From assembly GCA_017893485.1 (NCBI GenBank), contig CM030368.1, forward strand, positions 176,944,504-177,008,503: DNA of 64,000 nucleotides, read 5' to 3'. Below the pieces are notes generated by a model. That model had not been told where the DNA came from. It saw only the letters and a program-made list of their open reading frames with translations, and did not search any database. The stretch comes from Hemerocallis citrina (taxonomy: Eukaryota > Streptophyta > Magnoliopsida > Asparagales > Asphodelaceae). Made by a program: the position numbers and the translations under genes. Each line of letters opens with the position of its first letter. Positions within the stretch are counted from its first letter, which is position 1. Shown here piece by piece: positions 23,401 to 33,730 of the stretch.

Positions 23401-24674
23401 TAATTTTTGTGCATTTGGATGCAAAGTGTTTATTTTAAATGTCTTCGATAACTTGGGAAATTTTGATCTTAAAAGTGATGAAGGTGTATTTCTAGGATAT
23501 TCTCTAAGTAGCAAGACATATCGTGTATTTAATAAAAGAAGATGCACAATTCAAGAATCTATTGATGTTACATTTGATGAAACTAATCCTCTCACAAGAG
23601 AGATATTACATGTTATCGATGATGATGAGACAAGTATTCGCGTTAAAAATAAACAGGTACATACTTAAAAGGGCCGAATGAAGACTCTCAAATGAACTCA
23701 TCTCATCAAGATGAAAACTCATCCATAAATCAAAGCACTAACAAATCCTTGATGGACGAGATGCACGAGATGCAACAAATTGATGCCATGGACGATGATC
23801 ACACTCCTCAAACAACACAAACTCAACCTCCCACAAGTGAAAAACATCCTGATTGAAAAATCATGTCTAGCCATCCCTCAGAGCTTATACGAAGTGATAT
23901 GTCAAAGGGGGTAACTACTCGAACTAAAGCAAAAAATTTCATGTGTTTTTCCGCATTCGTATCCATACTTGAACCTAAAAATCTTAAGGAGGCCCTGATC
24001 ATTGCCATGTAAGAAGAACTTAATCAATTTGAAAGGAATCAAGTATGGAAACTTGTACCTAGAACCCACAGTAGAACCATTCTTAGAACAAAATGGGTGT
24101 TTAGGAACAAGCTTGATAAATCCGGTACTATTGTTAGAAAGAAGGCTCAACTTGTTGCCCAAGGGTATAACCAACAAGAAGGAGTTGATTTTGATGAAAC
24201 TTTTGTACCTGTTGCACGGCTTGAAGCCATTCATATTTTACTTGCTTTTGCATCTTACATGAATTTAACTCTTTTTCAAATGGATGTTAAAAGCGCTGTT
24301 TTAATGGTTTCATTTCCGAAGAAGTTTATGTTGAATAACCACCTGAGTTCACTGACCCAATACACCCAAACTATGTATTTTGTCTTGATAAAGCGTTATA
24401 TGGTTTGAAGCAAGCTCCTCGTGCTAGGTATGAGCGATTAAGCTCATTTCTTATTCACATAGGCTTTTCAAAATAGAAAGTAGACACTACACTTTTTATC
24501 AAAAAAGTTTTTAAAGATATTTTGATTGTTCAAATTTATGTTGATGATATTATATTTGGGTCTACTAATAAAAATCTTTGCAAGGAATTTTCGAAGCAAA
24601 TGCATGATGAATTTGAAATGATTATGATGGGAGAATTAACATATTTTCTTGGACTTCAAATACAACAAAGAATG
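20409..24674 (+). pseudogene. Sirevirus-like gag-pol, 5' part, many frameshifts and stops
   Basis: Copia polyprotein remnant. Gag: PYFDGKCYDVWKVRM (from about 20468) to LESLG (20885), then a frameshift to KLISCLTPEWNIKA (about 20920-20960). First knuckle CYKCKKPGHICTNC at about 21258-21300, followed by an acidic SDSSDEE stretch; a second CxxC-type knuckle remnant is near 22160-22205. Protease: WYLDSGC (near 22340). Integrase: finger with HTAMDNLTKL and CNSC (22745-22845), core FIIVDDYSRFTWV (about 22975-23010), and the FGCKVFIL...FLGYS region (23410-23510). RT: KWVFRNK, LVAQGYNQQEGVDFDETF (24090-24205), FQMDVKSA (24277-24300), YVDDIIFGS (24538-24564), and it breaks after YFLGLQIQQR where Tat-B2 is inserted. 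At least eight breaks, so it is not functional. The likely original ATG is at 20425, now out of frame. Confidence 0.9.
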
Positions 24675-24679
24675 GACGG

Positions 24680-25474
24680 TGTGGTGGGGTAAAAATGACT
24701 TGGGGCCCAACCAGGACCTAATACAACTCTCACTCAGAAATGGTGGAAACAGCGGTCCAGTTCGGCACCGAGCCACTACAGGTTCGGCGCCGAACCTCAA
24801 GTCCACTCCCACAGATCTGATCTCCTCGTATCCGATGAGCGGCGATGGCCCTCGGCCTCCGATCCGTAACAGCCCCACGGGCCGTCCCCCCTCTCTGGCG
24901 AAGCTTGGGGATGACCTAGCACAGCCTAGGCCCTCCGATTCTCCCAGAAGCAGAGTAGACCCACGATCAGCCATGTCAGCTCCAAATACCACCCAGGGTT
25001 TTGCCACGTCAGCCCTATACCGCTCCTGGTATTGCCACGTCTGCCCTAAACCCCCTGGGCCCTCTGCCACGTCAGGCCCATGGGCTTTCGGGTCCAGACC
25101 CGGCCCCCAAGCGGAACCAAACCCGGTTGGAGTTCTCTATAAATACTAGACCCTCACCCGCCTTTTCAGGTAATCAATCTTTTACCACTAAAATTCACCT
25201 AGTTATTGCTACTCTCTCACAGAGACTGACTAGATCGTCGGAGGGTCCGCCACCGGGACAAACCCCGGTGTTTCAGGACCGTCTGCAGGTACACAAGACC
25301 TCGGATCCGAACCCTCTGATCCGAGCCCCAGATCCCCGCCTCATTCCGAAGTCGCCACAGGTTCCGCCCGGTCAGCCAAGGGTCGTCAGACGGGCAACTT
25401 TCTCCTTCAAATACAAATTGAGTCCGAACTCACACCTGGTGCATCCACACGTCTCCCAGAAATAAACCGCATCA
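24680..25474 (+). repeat. 5' LTR of Tat-B2
   Basis: TG...CA ends, TATAAATA at 25138-25145, and the CGGAGGGTCCGCCACCGGG...CCCCGGTGTTTCAGG block in R/U5. The differences from the 3' LTR are CCGATGAGCGG/CTGATGAGCAG (two), CTAGC/CTGGC, CACCC/CATCC, ACCGC/ACTGC, CGGTC/CGATC and CGGGC/CGAGC. Confidence 0.95.
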
Positions 25475-25477
25475 GGT

Positions 25478-25495
25478 TGGCGCCGTCTGTGGGAA
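25478..25495 (+). promoter_or_regulatory. Primer-binding site of Tat-B2
   Basis: TGGCGCCGTCTGTGGGAA, three bases after the LTR. It is identical to the site in Tat-A2. Confidence 0.85.
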
Positions 25496-25555
25496 ACTTT
25501 GCTTCAGAAGCCGACCCGAGCCCGACCATCGAGCGACCTCGAAAGCCGACCTCCC

Positions 25556-27523
25556 ATGGCCTCCAGAGGCCAGGGGGCCGCGTCCTCCGTCAACCGACGG
25601 GACACACCCCCACCAAATCCCAATGCCGAGCCACGCACATCAAGGCACGGAGATTCCCATCAGGGATCCCGGCGAAGCACCACCCGTACAGTCCAACCCG
25701 ACCTACGAGGAATAATCGTCAACCGTCAAATCACCCGCAGCAGGGGAAGGGCCGCTTCCAACCCCGCCCCGAACCATCCAAGACCACCGCCCGAGAGACG
25801 GAGGCCCGCACTTAGCCGAGTCGGAAGGCAACCTTCAGACCAACCGAACAGGGTCGAGGGAGCCCCCGTCACTCAGAAGGAGTTCCAGGACTTCCGAAGA
25901 GAAATTCTTGGGGCTCTCCGACGGGCCCCCAGGGGAGAAACCCTCCATTCCCAAACCAGGTCGGACACCGAGGCCAGCGTGTCCCGACCATCAACAATCC
26001 AGCCAGAGGACGATGACATACTCCTAAGGCGCCTCCAAGAAATAGAGGATCGCCTCGATCGTATAGGAGACGGCGACCGACGGGCGGCTCAGGGGTACAG
26101 ACCTGTCCGACCTCCCTTCTCTGCCCCCATCCTCCAAGCGAAAATTCCCAGGAATTTCCGACCACCTCAGTTCGAGACCTACGACGGCGAGGGAGATCCC
26201 GCTGATCACATGGAAGGTTTCAAAACCCTCATGATGATTCACAGCGCCTCCGATCCCCTGCTGTGCCGAGCCTTCCCGGCCACCCTTCGGGGTCCGGCTC
26301 GTGAATGGTTCTCGAAGCACGCCCCCGGCTCCATTTACTCCTTCGACCAACTAGAGGGCAATTTTCTTGCCCACTTTGTCACCAGCCGGAAGGCCGAAAG
26401 GACCAGCGCCTCATTACTTGGGCTCAGGCAGATAGAGGGGGAATCACTCAGAGTGTTCGTCCAGAGGTTTACCGCAGAGGCAAGATCGGTCTCCTCACTC
26501 GATCCGGGCGTCGCCTCTGCGGCATTTCGGCACAACGTCCGTCATGGACAGCTGAAGGCTTCTCTGGCGAAGAAACCCCCCGTCGACTTTCCCGACCTCC
26601 TCAACAGGGTCGAGAAATACATTAGGGCGGAAGAAGCCCTTAACCCCGAAGATACCAAGGAGGCCATAGGGAAGGGAAAGCGGAAGGTCGAAGAGGTCGA
26701 ACCATCAAAGAAAGCTCCGAGGGACGCGGGGGCCATGAAGAAGGTCCTGCCGGTCCCTCGCTTCGAGAGGTACACTCCCTTGACGCATAACGTATCCGCC
26801 ATCCTCTTAGAAATCGAAGACAAAGGCATTGTTCGACTACCCCCCCGATCTAATAACAACAAGAATCGAGATCAACGCTTCTACTGCCGCTTCCACAGAG
26901 ATCACGGGCACGAGACCGAACAGTGCCGAGCCCTAAAAGACGAAATTGAGGAACTCGTCTCACGAGGGTTCCTCCGACAGTTCACCAGAGAAGGCCGACG
27001 GAATCAGCGAGATGATAGGAACCGGAGACTTTCGCCTCCGAACCCTACGACGACCCACCCCCGTGATCAGGATCTCGGGTCCGGAGGAACCACAGATACG
27101 CCATTCATCTTGCACTGTGTCCACGGGGGGCCGATGGGAGGAGGGTCAAATACACCCCGAAAAACCTTCATCCACGAGGCGAATGCTGTCCAAAACAACC
27201 CCTCGTCCAAGCCACAACCGGGGCCAGTCACCTTCTCAGGAGAAGACCTCGAAGGCGTTCATCTACCCCACTGCGATGCCCTCGTCATCAGCCTCCACAT
27301 GGCTAACTGTGAGGTTCGCCAAATCCTCGTTGACAACGGTAGCTCAGTTAATGTTCTCTTCCTCAAGACCTTCGAGAGCCTCAAGTTGCCCGGTGGAAAG
27401 CTCAAGCCCGCCGGACACACGTTACATGGATTCTCCGGTGCCCCTATCGTAACAGAATCGTTACCCTCGATGTCACAGCAGAATCGGCTCCTGTCAAAAG
27501 GACCGAATCCATGGATTTCATGA
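25556..27523 (+). CDS. Gag of Tat-B2, with the start of protease
   Basis: An open frame of 655 codons from ATG 25556 (MASRGQGAAS). The frame is open upstream to 25499 but has no ATG there. The N-terminal ~190 residues are rich in Pro, Arg and Ser, as in Tat gag proteins. A Retrotrans_gag domain follows (FETYDGEGDPADHMEGF at about residue 205 through FVQRFTAEARS near 310). A zinc-knuckle-like CRFHRDHGHETEQC lies at about residues 443-456. The protease motif LVDNGSSVN is near residue 592. A frameshift at about 27450 then takes the frame to a stop at 27521-27523, while protease continues in another frame from about 27462. Gag would form the virus-like particle. Its long open frame contrasts with the loss of RT and suggests that gag was still used when the element moved. 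Confidence 0.88.
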   Translation: MASRGQGAASSVNRRDTPPPNPNAEPRTSRHGDSHQGSRRSTTRTVQPDLRGIIVNRQITRSRGRAASNPAPNHPRPPPERRRPALSRVGRQPSDQPNRVEGAPVTQKEFQDFRREILGALRRAPRGETLHSQTRSDTEASVSRPSTIQPEDDDILLRRLQEIEDRLDRIGDGDRRAAQGYRPVRPPFSAPILQAKIPRNFRPPQFETYDGEGDPADHMEGFKTLMMIHSASDPLLCRAFPATLRGPAREWFSKHAPGSIYSFDQLEGNFLAHFVTSRKAERTSASLLGLRQIEGESLRVFVQRFTAEARSVSSLDPGVASAAFRHNVRHGQLKASLAKKPPVDFPDLLNRVEKYIRAEEALNPEDTKEAIGKGKRKVEEVEPSKKAPRDAGAMKKVLPVPRFERYTPLTHNVSAILLEIEDKGIVRLPPRSNNNKNRDQRFYCRFHRDHGHETEQCRALKDEIEELVSRGFLRQFTREGRRNQRDDRNRRLSPPNPTTTHPRDQDLGSGGTTDTPFILHCVHGGPMGGGSNTPRKTFIHEANAVQNNPSSKPQPGPVTFSGEDLEGVHLPHCDALVISLHMANCEVRQILVDNGSSVNVLFLKTFESLKLPGGKLKPAGHTLHGFSGAPIVTESLPSMSQQNRLLSKGPNPWIS

Positions 27524-28391
27524 TTATCAACATCAAGGAAGCTTACAACGCCATTCTCGGCCGACCCGGACTGAACTCCCTCCAAGCGGTACCTTCAACC
27601 TACCATCTGAAACTCAAATTTCCCACCCCCCAAGGGGTCGGCATCGTCCGAGGTAGCAACGAAGCCGCGCGGTCATGCTATATAACTGTCGTCGGAGGGG
27701 GTGTATCCCCTCTCCACACCGCTGAGCTCGAGCCCGAGAGGGATGGCCCAGTCCCCGAGCCTGTCGACGAACTAGAAGAGGTCCTATTCGACGCCGAGAA
27801 TGAATCAAAGTGGTTCCAGGTAAGCCGCTCGCTCACCCAGGACTTGAAAACAGGCATCATCGCCTCAAGAAGCGCCTCGATAGTTCCCCCAAAGGGCTTT
27901 GGGTCGAAGAACTGCATAGTGCACTATGGGCGTACCGAACCACCAAGAGGTTCCCCACGGAAGAGACGCATTTCGCCTTGACCTACAGGATGGAGGCGGT
28001 CATCCCCGTCGAGGTCGGCCTGCCTTCTCCCCGTATCATGGCCTTCGACGACGCTGGCGATTCATCATGCTTAAGGGCCAACCTGGACCTCATCGCCGAA
28101 GTCAGAGAGAAATCCTCAATCCGAAGAAGCATCTACCAACAACGGATCGAGAAGTTTTACAACAAGAAAGTCCGCCCCACTAACATCAAGGCGGGAGACC
28201 TCGTGCTACGAAAACTGTCCGTCTCTGATCCAACCAAGAAGAGGAAATTGGCCCCCAACTGGGAAGGCCCATACCGTGTAGTCGAGGCTGTACGCCCTGG
28301 CACGTACCGACTGGCGGATATAGGCGGCCGGCTCATCAGCCGACCCTGGAACGCCGAGCCTCTAATGAAGTTCCTGGAGGAGCGAACCTAG
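27462..28391 (+). pseudogene. Pol remnant of Tat-B2: protease end joined to integrase C-terminus
   Basis: From about 27462 the frame reads VTLDVTAES, MDFMIIN, ILGRPGL and on to EVLFDAENESKWFQVSRSL, the protease-RT linker. Near 27840 it changes to sequence matching the integrase end: KKRLDSSPKGLWV, LWAYRTTKR (frame from 27810), VIPVEVGLPSPR, then LAPNWEGPY and the stop at 28389-28391. Compared with Tat-A2 (about 56735 to 59365), roughly 2.6 kb is missing: all of RT, both RNases H, and the integrase finger and catalytic core. The integrase C-terminal frame is open to the usual end. Confidence 0.9.
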
Positions 28392-28790
28392 GTTCTAACT
28401 TGGCTAATAAGTATAAAACCCTTTTGTAAACTTTCATGTGTAAAGGGCGGCTTCGACGACCGTCCCTATCTAGTATAAGAAAAATCTCTTTTTTGTCAAA
28501 CTTCAAATGACTCGGCAGATCGGCACCCGAGTCCTCACTCCGGCATCATTCCCAGCGTCTCGGTAGGCCCAATCCAGGTTCGGACCAGGGGCTCTTACTA
28601 AGGCCCCACGTTGATCCCTCGCGGATCGACGAAGCCGAACCACACCTCCAACGTCATTCACCGCACTTCTTAACAGAGCAAAGGAGGAAAAGAATTCTTT
28701 ATTCATACTCCTTTATTTTGGTTAGAAAAAAACAAACAAAGACCGTTACAAGACCACTCCACTCATCTCAAACGGAAGGAAGCCACCATC
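28392..28790. other. Tat-B2 spacer between pol and antisense ORF
   Basis: No sense coding seen. It contains the presumed 3' UTR and polyadenylation region of the antisense ORF. Confidence 0.5.
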
Positions 28791-29330
28791 TTAGGGCCCC
28801 TCGGGTCCAACAAAGGGCGGGACCACTCCGACCGAACGGCTAGGAGCCCTCTCCTCATCATGGCGATCCTTGGGCTCAGCCACGGTCGACACACCAACCA
28901 CAGAGCTCTGGGCATCCACTGGTCGCAGGCGCTCCAGCAGGAGCAGCGCAGAAGGAACCCCCTCCGCTCGCCGATCCACGGAGGAAGATGACGAGACGCC
29001 CAACATCGTCTTGTAGCGGTGTATCTCCATCTCCTTCTCCACTATGACATCGCGAAGTAACCTCTCGGAAGGGGGCCTCTGTACCGAGGCGTTCGACATG
29101 GTATGTCCTAGCTCGACACCTCCGAGATCCCGGTCCACCATCGCCCTCCTCAGCCGGCTCGCCTCCTCACTTAAGGCCTCAGACTTATTCCGATAATAGT
29201 TAAAGGCCGCATCAGTGTCGTGAGCCCCCTTTCGATAGCGAACCAACGTGGCCTCCAGGGCCTCAACTTTGCTCCGGAGCCACGCCACGTCGGAACGACG
29301 GGGGTCCACCTCGTGAAGAGGAGCCGCAAC
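28791..29330 (-). CDS. Antisense coiled-coil ORF of Tat-B2, last exon
   Basis: A minus-strand open frame reads from a splice-acceptor-like site (TTTTCTTGTAG at 29342-29331 on the minus strand) through VAAPLHEVDPRRSDVAW to a stop at 28791. It has about 179 codons. The first half is heptad-rich (WLRSKVEALEATLVRY, ALSEEASRLRRAMVDRD), predicting a coiled coil; the second half is Ser/Pro/Val-rich. Two antisense AATAAA signals follow at 28717-28712 and 28703-28698. Tat-A2 has an ORF with the same layout at the same place. Retand-type Tat elements are known to carry extra ORFs, some antisense, and 3' tandem repeats. The upstream exon is not resolved; an antisense frame at 29520-29732 (acidic, Pro-rich) is a candidate. 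Function unknown. Confidence 0.6.
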   Translation of the reverse strand, partial: VAAPLHEVDPRRSDVAWLRSKVEALEATLVRYRKGAHDTDAAFNYYRNKSEALSEEASRLRRAMVDRDLGGVELGHTMSNASVQRPPSERLLRDVIVEKEMEIHRYKTMLGVSSSSSVDRRAEGVPSALLLLERLRPVDAQSSVVGVSTVAEPKDRHDEERAPSRSVGVVPPFVGPEGP

Positions 29331-30394
29331 CTACAAGAAAACCAACCAACTCAAAACGCATAAGCAAGGAGGATTGGAAACATCCGGAGTCAGAACACTT
29401 GGCCGGTCAAAAAATCCATTTTTATAAATCAAGTCGCTTCTTACAAAAAATGCGGTGGCCAGTCCGCGGGAGGCAAATACAATCGAAAGAAGGAAGTAGA
29501 AAGACAAAAATTATACAACTTATTTTCCCACATCAGCATCGGCAGGCGGGTCCACGAGGGGGTCGACGGGCGGATCGGGAGCAGGCCCTTCTTCGCCAGG
29601 GGTCTTCGGTGTCCCCTCAACCTCCATGTCATACTCGAAATTGGACAGATCAAGGGCCGGATAAAGTGCTCGGGGGAAAAATTTTCTTTTTAAAGATTTA
29701 AGGCTACAGGGCTCGGTCGGCTCCCCTCTCACCTGCGAACAACTTGGGGCTTACAGCCTCGGCAGCCGAAAACCCCAAATCGTTCCCGGGTGGCAGGAAA
29801 GCCACCACCGCCTGCGCCCCGGGTTCCAGATATCGGTCGGCTCCTCTCTCACCCTCGAACAACTCGGGCTTAAGGCCTCGTCGGCCGAAACCCCGAATTG
29901 TTCGCGGGTGGGAGGAAAGCCACCATCACCTAGAACCCTAACAAGAAAGAAGATCGACCCGCATATCTGAGGCTCTTCACCCCCAGATCCAGGACACGGT
30001 GGATACCCCTCCCGTCCTGATCTTTCTCGGGCCAGACAACCGTATGGGGGTCGTCTGACCCGAAAAAGGATCCGAACGGCAGAGTCGCCACCGATTCGAG
30101 GCCCATTGGCACTACAAAGTTTTTCAGAAGAGAGACGCCCGCCGAAGCAGACACCTCAGGTGGCCATTGGACCACCCTTGCTGTGATCAAACCCGCTAGG
30201 GGGGGGGGAGAGGTATTTATAGCCTCCCCTATGGACCAGCTTTTATGACATTGGGAAAGCCAATCGACGGAAGCCCATACGCCACCTGCGTTCAGGCTGG
30301 CGGCGTCATTTAATGCCCCTAGAAAATTGGAACATCGCACGGATCCCGGAAGCACCATCAAGACTCCGCTAAGACAACAGGCCACGCGACTCAA
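29331..30394. other. Tat-B2 non-coding region with short direct repeat
   Basis: Two related blocks, about 29719-29810 and 29838-29930, share CGGTCGGCTCC.CTCTCACC, GAACAACT.GGGCTTA and GGAAAGCCACCA. The stretch 29395-29475 (ACACTTGG...GCGGTGGCCAGTC) resembles 62435-62495 of Tat-A2, at the same position upstream of the antisense ORF, so this presumed intron is conserved between the two families. Confidence 0.55.
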
Positions 30395-31320
30395 ACCTTC
30401 TTCTCAGGAAGAAATACCGCCTCGCCATCACCCTTGCCGCCACATAATCCCTCGTCTTCTCGAGGTTCGGTCGAGCACCAGGGTACTCTTCTTAGGAAGA
30501 AACAACGGCTCGCCATCACCCTTGCCGACACATAATCCCTCGTCTTCTCGAGGTTCGGTCGAGCACCAGGGCCTTCTTCTCAGGAAGAATCACCGGCTCG
30601 CCATCACCCTTGCCGACACATAATCCCTCGTCTTCTCGAGGTTCGGTCGAGCACCAGGGTACTCTTCTCAGGAAGAAACAACGGCTCGCCATCACCCTTG
30701 CCGACACGTAATCCCTCGTCTTCTCGAGGTTCGGTCGAGCACCAGGGCCTTCTTCTCAGGAAGAATCACCGGCTTGCCATCACCCTTGCCGACACATAAT
30801 CCCTCGTCTTCTCGAGGTTCGGTCGAGCAAGGGTACTCTTCTCAGGAAGAAACAACGGCTCGCCATCACCCTTGCCGACACGTAATCCCTCGTCTTCTCG
30901 AGGTTCGGTCGAGCACCAGAGCCTTCTTCTCAGGAAGAATCACCGGCTCGCCATCACCCTTGCCGACACATAATCCCTCGTCTTCTCGAGGTTCGGTCGA
31001 GCACCAGGGTACTCTTCTCAGGAAGAAACAACGGCTCGCCATCACCCTTGCCGACACGTAATCCCTCGTCATCTCGAGGTTCGGTCGAGCACCAGGGCCT
31101 TCTTCTCAGGAAGAAACACCGGCTCGCCATCACCCTTGCCGACACGTAATCCCTCGTCTTCTCGAGGTTCGGTCGAGCACCAGGATACTATTCTCAGGAA
31201 GAAACAACGGCTAGCCATCACCCTGACCCGTAATCCCTCGCCAGCTCGAGGTTAGGTCTGGCACCAAGGTAATCTTCTCAGGAAGTCCCAGACAGTCCGC
31301 CGTCACCCTTGCCGACCCGC
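30395..31320 (+). repeat. 88-bp tandem array of Tat-B2
   Basis: About ten copies. The marker CTTGCCG(A/C)CAC falls at 30433, 30521, 30609, 30697, 30785, 30871, 30959, 31047 and 31135, so the period is 88 (one step of 86). Units alternate between a GGGTACTCTTCTCAGGAAG-type and a GGGCCTTCTTCTCAGGAAG-type, giving a 176-bp higher-order unit. Each unit has the CTCGAG palindrome in TTCTCGAGGTTCGG. The last two units are diverged. Confidence 0.93.
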
Positions 31321-31440
31321 AGACCCTCTTCGGCTCGATGATCGCTCTAAACAACCAGGGCCCCCGCAGGAAGGCCCAGGGGTTCGCCATCCCATTTTTA
31401 CATCCGTAAACACTCCTCCACGGTTAGCTCCCACACCCCC

Positions 31441-31458
31441 GCAGGAGTGGGGGGCTTG
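31441..31458 (+). promoter_or_regulatory. Polypurine tract of Tat-B2
   Basis: GCAGGAGTGGGGGGCTTG directly precedes the 3' LTR. Confidence 0.8.
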
Positions 31459-32253
31459 TGTGGTGGGGTAAAAATGACTTGGGGCCCAACCAGGACCTAA
31501 TACAACTCTCACTCAGAAATGGTGGAAACAGCGGTCCAGTTCGGCACCGAGCCACTACAGGTTCGGCGCCGAACCTCAAGTCCACTCCCACAGATCTGAT
31601 CTCCTCGTATCTGATGAGCAGCGATGGCCCTCGGCCTCCGATCCGTAACAGCCCCACGGGCCGTCCCCCCTCTCTGGCGAAGCTTGGGGATGACCTGGCA
31701 CAGCCTAGGCCCTCCGATTCTCCCAGAAGCAGAGTAGACCCACGATCAGCCATGTCAGCTCCAAATACCATCCAGGGTTTTGCCACGTCAGCCCTATACT
31801 GCTCCTGGTATTGCCACGTCTGCCCTAAACCCCCTGGGCCCTCTGCCACGTCAGGCCCATGGGCTTTCGGGTCCAGACCCGGCCCCCAAGCGGAACCAAA
31901 CCCGGTTGGAGTTCTCTATAAATACTAGACCCTCACCCGCCTTTTCAGGTAATCAATCTTTTACCACTAAAATTCACCTAGTTATTGCTACTCTCTCACA
32001 GAGACTGACTAGATCGTCGGAGGGTCCGCCACCGGGACAAACCCCGGTGTTTCAGGACCGTCTGCAGGTACACAAGACCTCGGATCCGAACCCTCTGATC
32101 CGAGCCCCAGATCCCCGCCTCATTCCGAAGTCGCCACAGGTTCCGCCCGATCAGCCAAGGGTCGTCAGACGAGCAACTTTCTCCTTCAAATACAAATTGA
32201 GTCCGAACTCACACCTGGTGCATCCACACGTCTCCCAGAAATAAACCGCATCA
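31459..32253 (+). repeat. 3' LTR of Tat-B2
   Basis: 795 bp, the same length and ends as the 5' LTR; followed by the target duplication GACGG at 32254-32258. Confidence 0.95.
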
Positions 32254-32258
32254 GACGG

Positions 32259-33027
32259 CATCTTCATAAAACAATCCAAATATGCGAAGGAAATTGTCAA
32301 AAAGTTTGGTCTTAATAGCGCAAACGCATACAAAACTCTTATGGCTACTACCACTAAACTATCCAAAGACAAATCCGTTCAACCCTTGCTTTACATTACT
32401 GCATCTCGTCCTGACATAATGTTTAGTGTCTGTCTATGTGCCCATTATCAATCGTGTCCAAAGCAATCTCATTTGGTTGTAGTTAAGCGTATCATTCGAT
32501 ATCTTAATGGCACAGCAAATGTAGGTCCTTGGTACTCGAAAAATAGAAAATTTTCTCTTGTAGGACATTCAGATGTCGACTATGCTGGTGGTTTAATAGA
32601 CAGAAAAAGCACAAGCGGCCATGCCACTTTTTAGGAAACTGTCTCGTGTCTTGGGCATCTAAAAAGTAAAATTCTGTCACTTTATCCACCACCAAAGCCG
32701 AATATATAGCCGTCGGATCTTGTTGTGCCCGAGTATTATGGATGAAACACACATTAGAAGACTGCAAGGTAATTTTCGATCATAATTCCTATTAAATGTG
32801 ATAATACAAGCACCGTTCATATAACTAAGAATTCTGATCAACATAGTCGCACAAAGCATATAGAAATTCGATATCACTTCCTAAAAGATCATTTTCAAAT
32901 GGGAGATATTATTCTTGATTATGTTTCAACTGATTCACAACTATCTGATATCTTTACAAAATCTCTAGATGAAAAACATTTTAACTTTTTGAAAGGAGAA
33001 TTAAACATTATTGATATTTCAGCTTAA
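32259..33027 (+). pseudogene. Sirevirus-like gag-pol, 3' part (RT end and RNase H)
   Basis: Continues the copia frame after Tat-B2: IFIKQSKYAKEIVKKFGL (32259-32312), SVCLCAHYQSCPK and IIRYLNGTAN (32425-32520), HSDVDYAGGLIDRKSTSG (32569-32622), a disrupted STTKAEY...CCARVLW stretch (32690-32740), then HSRTKHIEIRYHFLKDH after frameshift, and LSDIFTKSLDEKHF to the stop TAA at 33025-33027. This is the copia RNase H with its ADIFTK-type end. Confidence 0.9.
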
Positions 33028-33730
33028 GAATCTTACAGTTCGGTCGACTGTCACCCAGTAAGGGTGTACGGTCGACCGCGCGGTCTCCCGTCCCTCCTTC
33101 TGTTTTGTTTTTCGTTCAAATGTTTGTTGGTATTCTCTACCGGTCGACCGCATGGTCGACCGACCCCCATTCTGCATTTTTTTGGGTTTCCCTTCCATCT
33201 CCCAGTCTTCTCGATTTTTATCACAACTGTTTTTTGCACCTTTTGGTGTGTTCCAAAAAGGAGGAGAAAGTATTTAAATTTAAACTTAGAATTTACTTAA
33301 AATTTTCAACTCATGTAAAAATTTTAACTCATGTTTCCCCACTATTATACTCTTTATTCTGTATTGGTGAAATCTCAAATCCATGATACCATATAGAACT
33401 CTCACTGTATATCAAAGAGTTTCACGATCAACAGTATCATGTAAGTAGTTTTCTCACGGCTTTCTAAAATGTAATATTCTTTTCTATAATGTTATACTTT
33501 TGTAATTCTGTTTATTAAAATGATTTCTCCCAAAATTGCTTGACTTTAAAATCTATGAATGCATGTTTTCAAACAAGTTTTGGTCTTTACATATAGGTTG
33601 CACCATGAACACATACTTATTAAATTCCTTGTACATGAATTTAGGGGGAGTATTGGATTAAGGGTGAGCATTTGAATAATATTTATTCTCAATTCTAAGG
33701 TATATTTTGTTCACACGAAAAAGGGGAGAT
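33028..33730 (+). other. Sirevirus-like 3' UTR with paired GTCGAC motifs and polypurine tracts
   Basis: GTCGAC hexamers at 33043, 33071, 33143 and 33155, mostly inside CGGTCGACCG. Purine tracts TAGGGGGAG (about 33642-33650) and AAAAAGGGGAGA (about 33718-33729, next to the LTR); more than one polypurine tract is a reported Sirevirus trait. No env-like ORF fits here. Confidence 0.75.

Larger units (their letters stand above)
24680..32253 (+). mobile_element. Young non-autonomous Tat element Tat-B2
   Basis: Complete LTR retrotransposon of 7,574 bp: LTRs 24680-25474 and 31459-32253 (each 795 bp, about seven differences seen, all transitions), target duplication GACGG at 24675-24679 and 32254-32258, primer site at 25478, purine tract before the 3' LTR. 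It contains an almost intact gag, then a deletion removing RT, both RNases H and most of integrase. Downstream of the pol remnant come an antisense ORF and an 88-bp tandem array. It is inserted in the RT domain of the Sirevirus-like element, just after YVDD and FLGLQI. Confidence 0.95.

Noticed and set aside
30327..31145. Frames through the 88-bp array, and the array as a possible CRISPR
   Set aside because: Whole units are repeated without unique spacers and the setting is a plant retrotransposon 3' region; not CRISPR, and the frames are repeat artefacts.
33028..33730. Possible env-like ORF of the Sirevirus-like element
   Set aside because: The space is too short and frames are broken; no transmembrane pattern.
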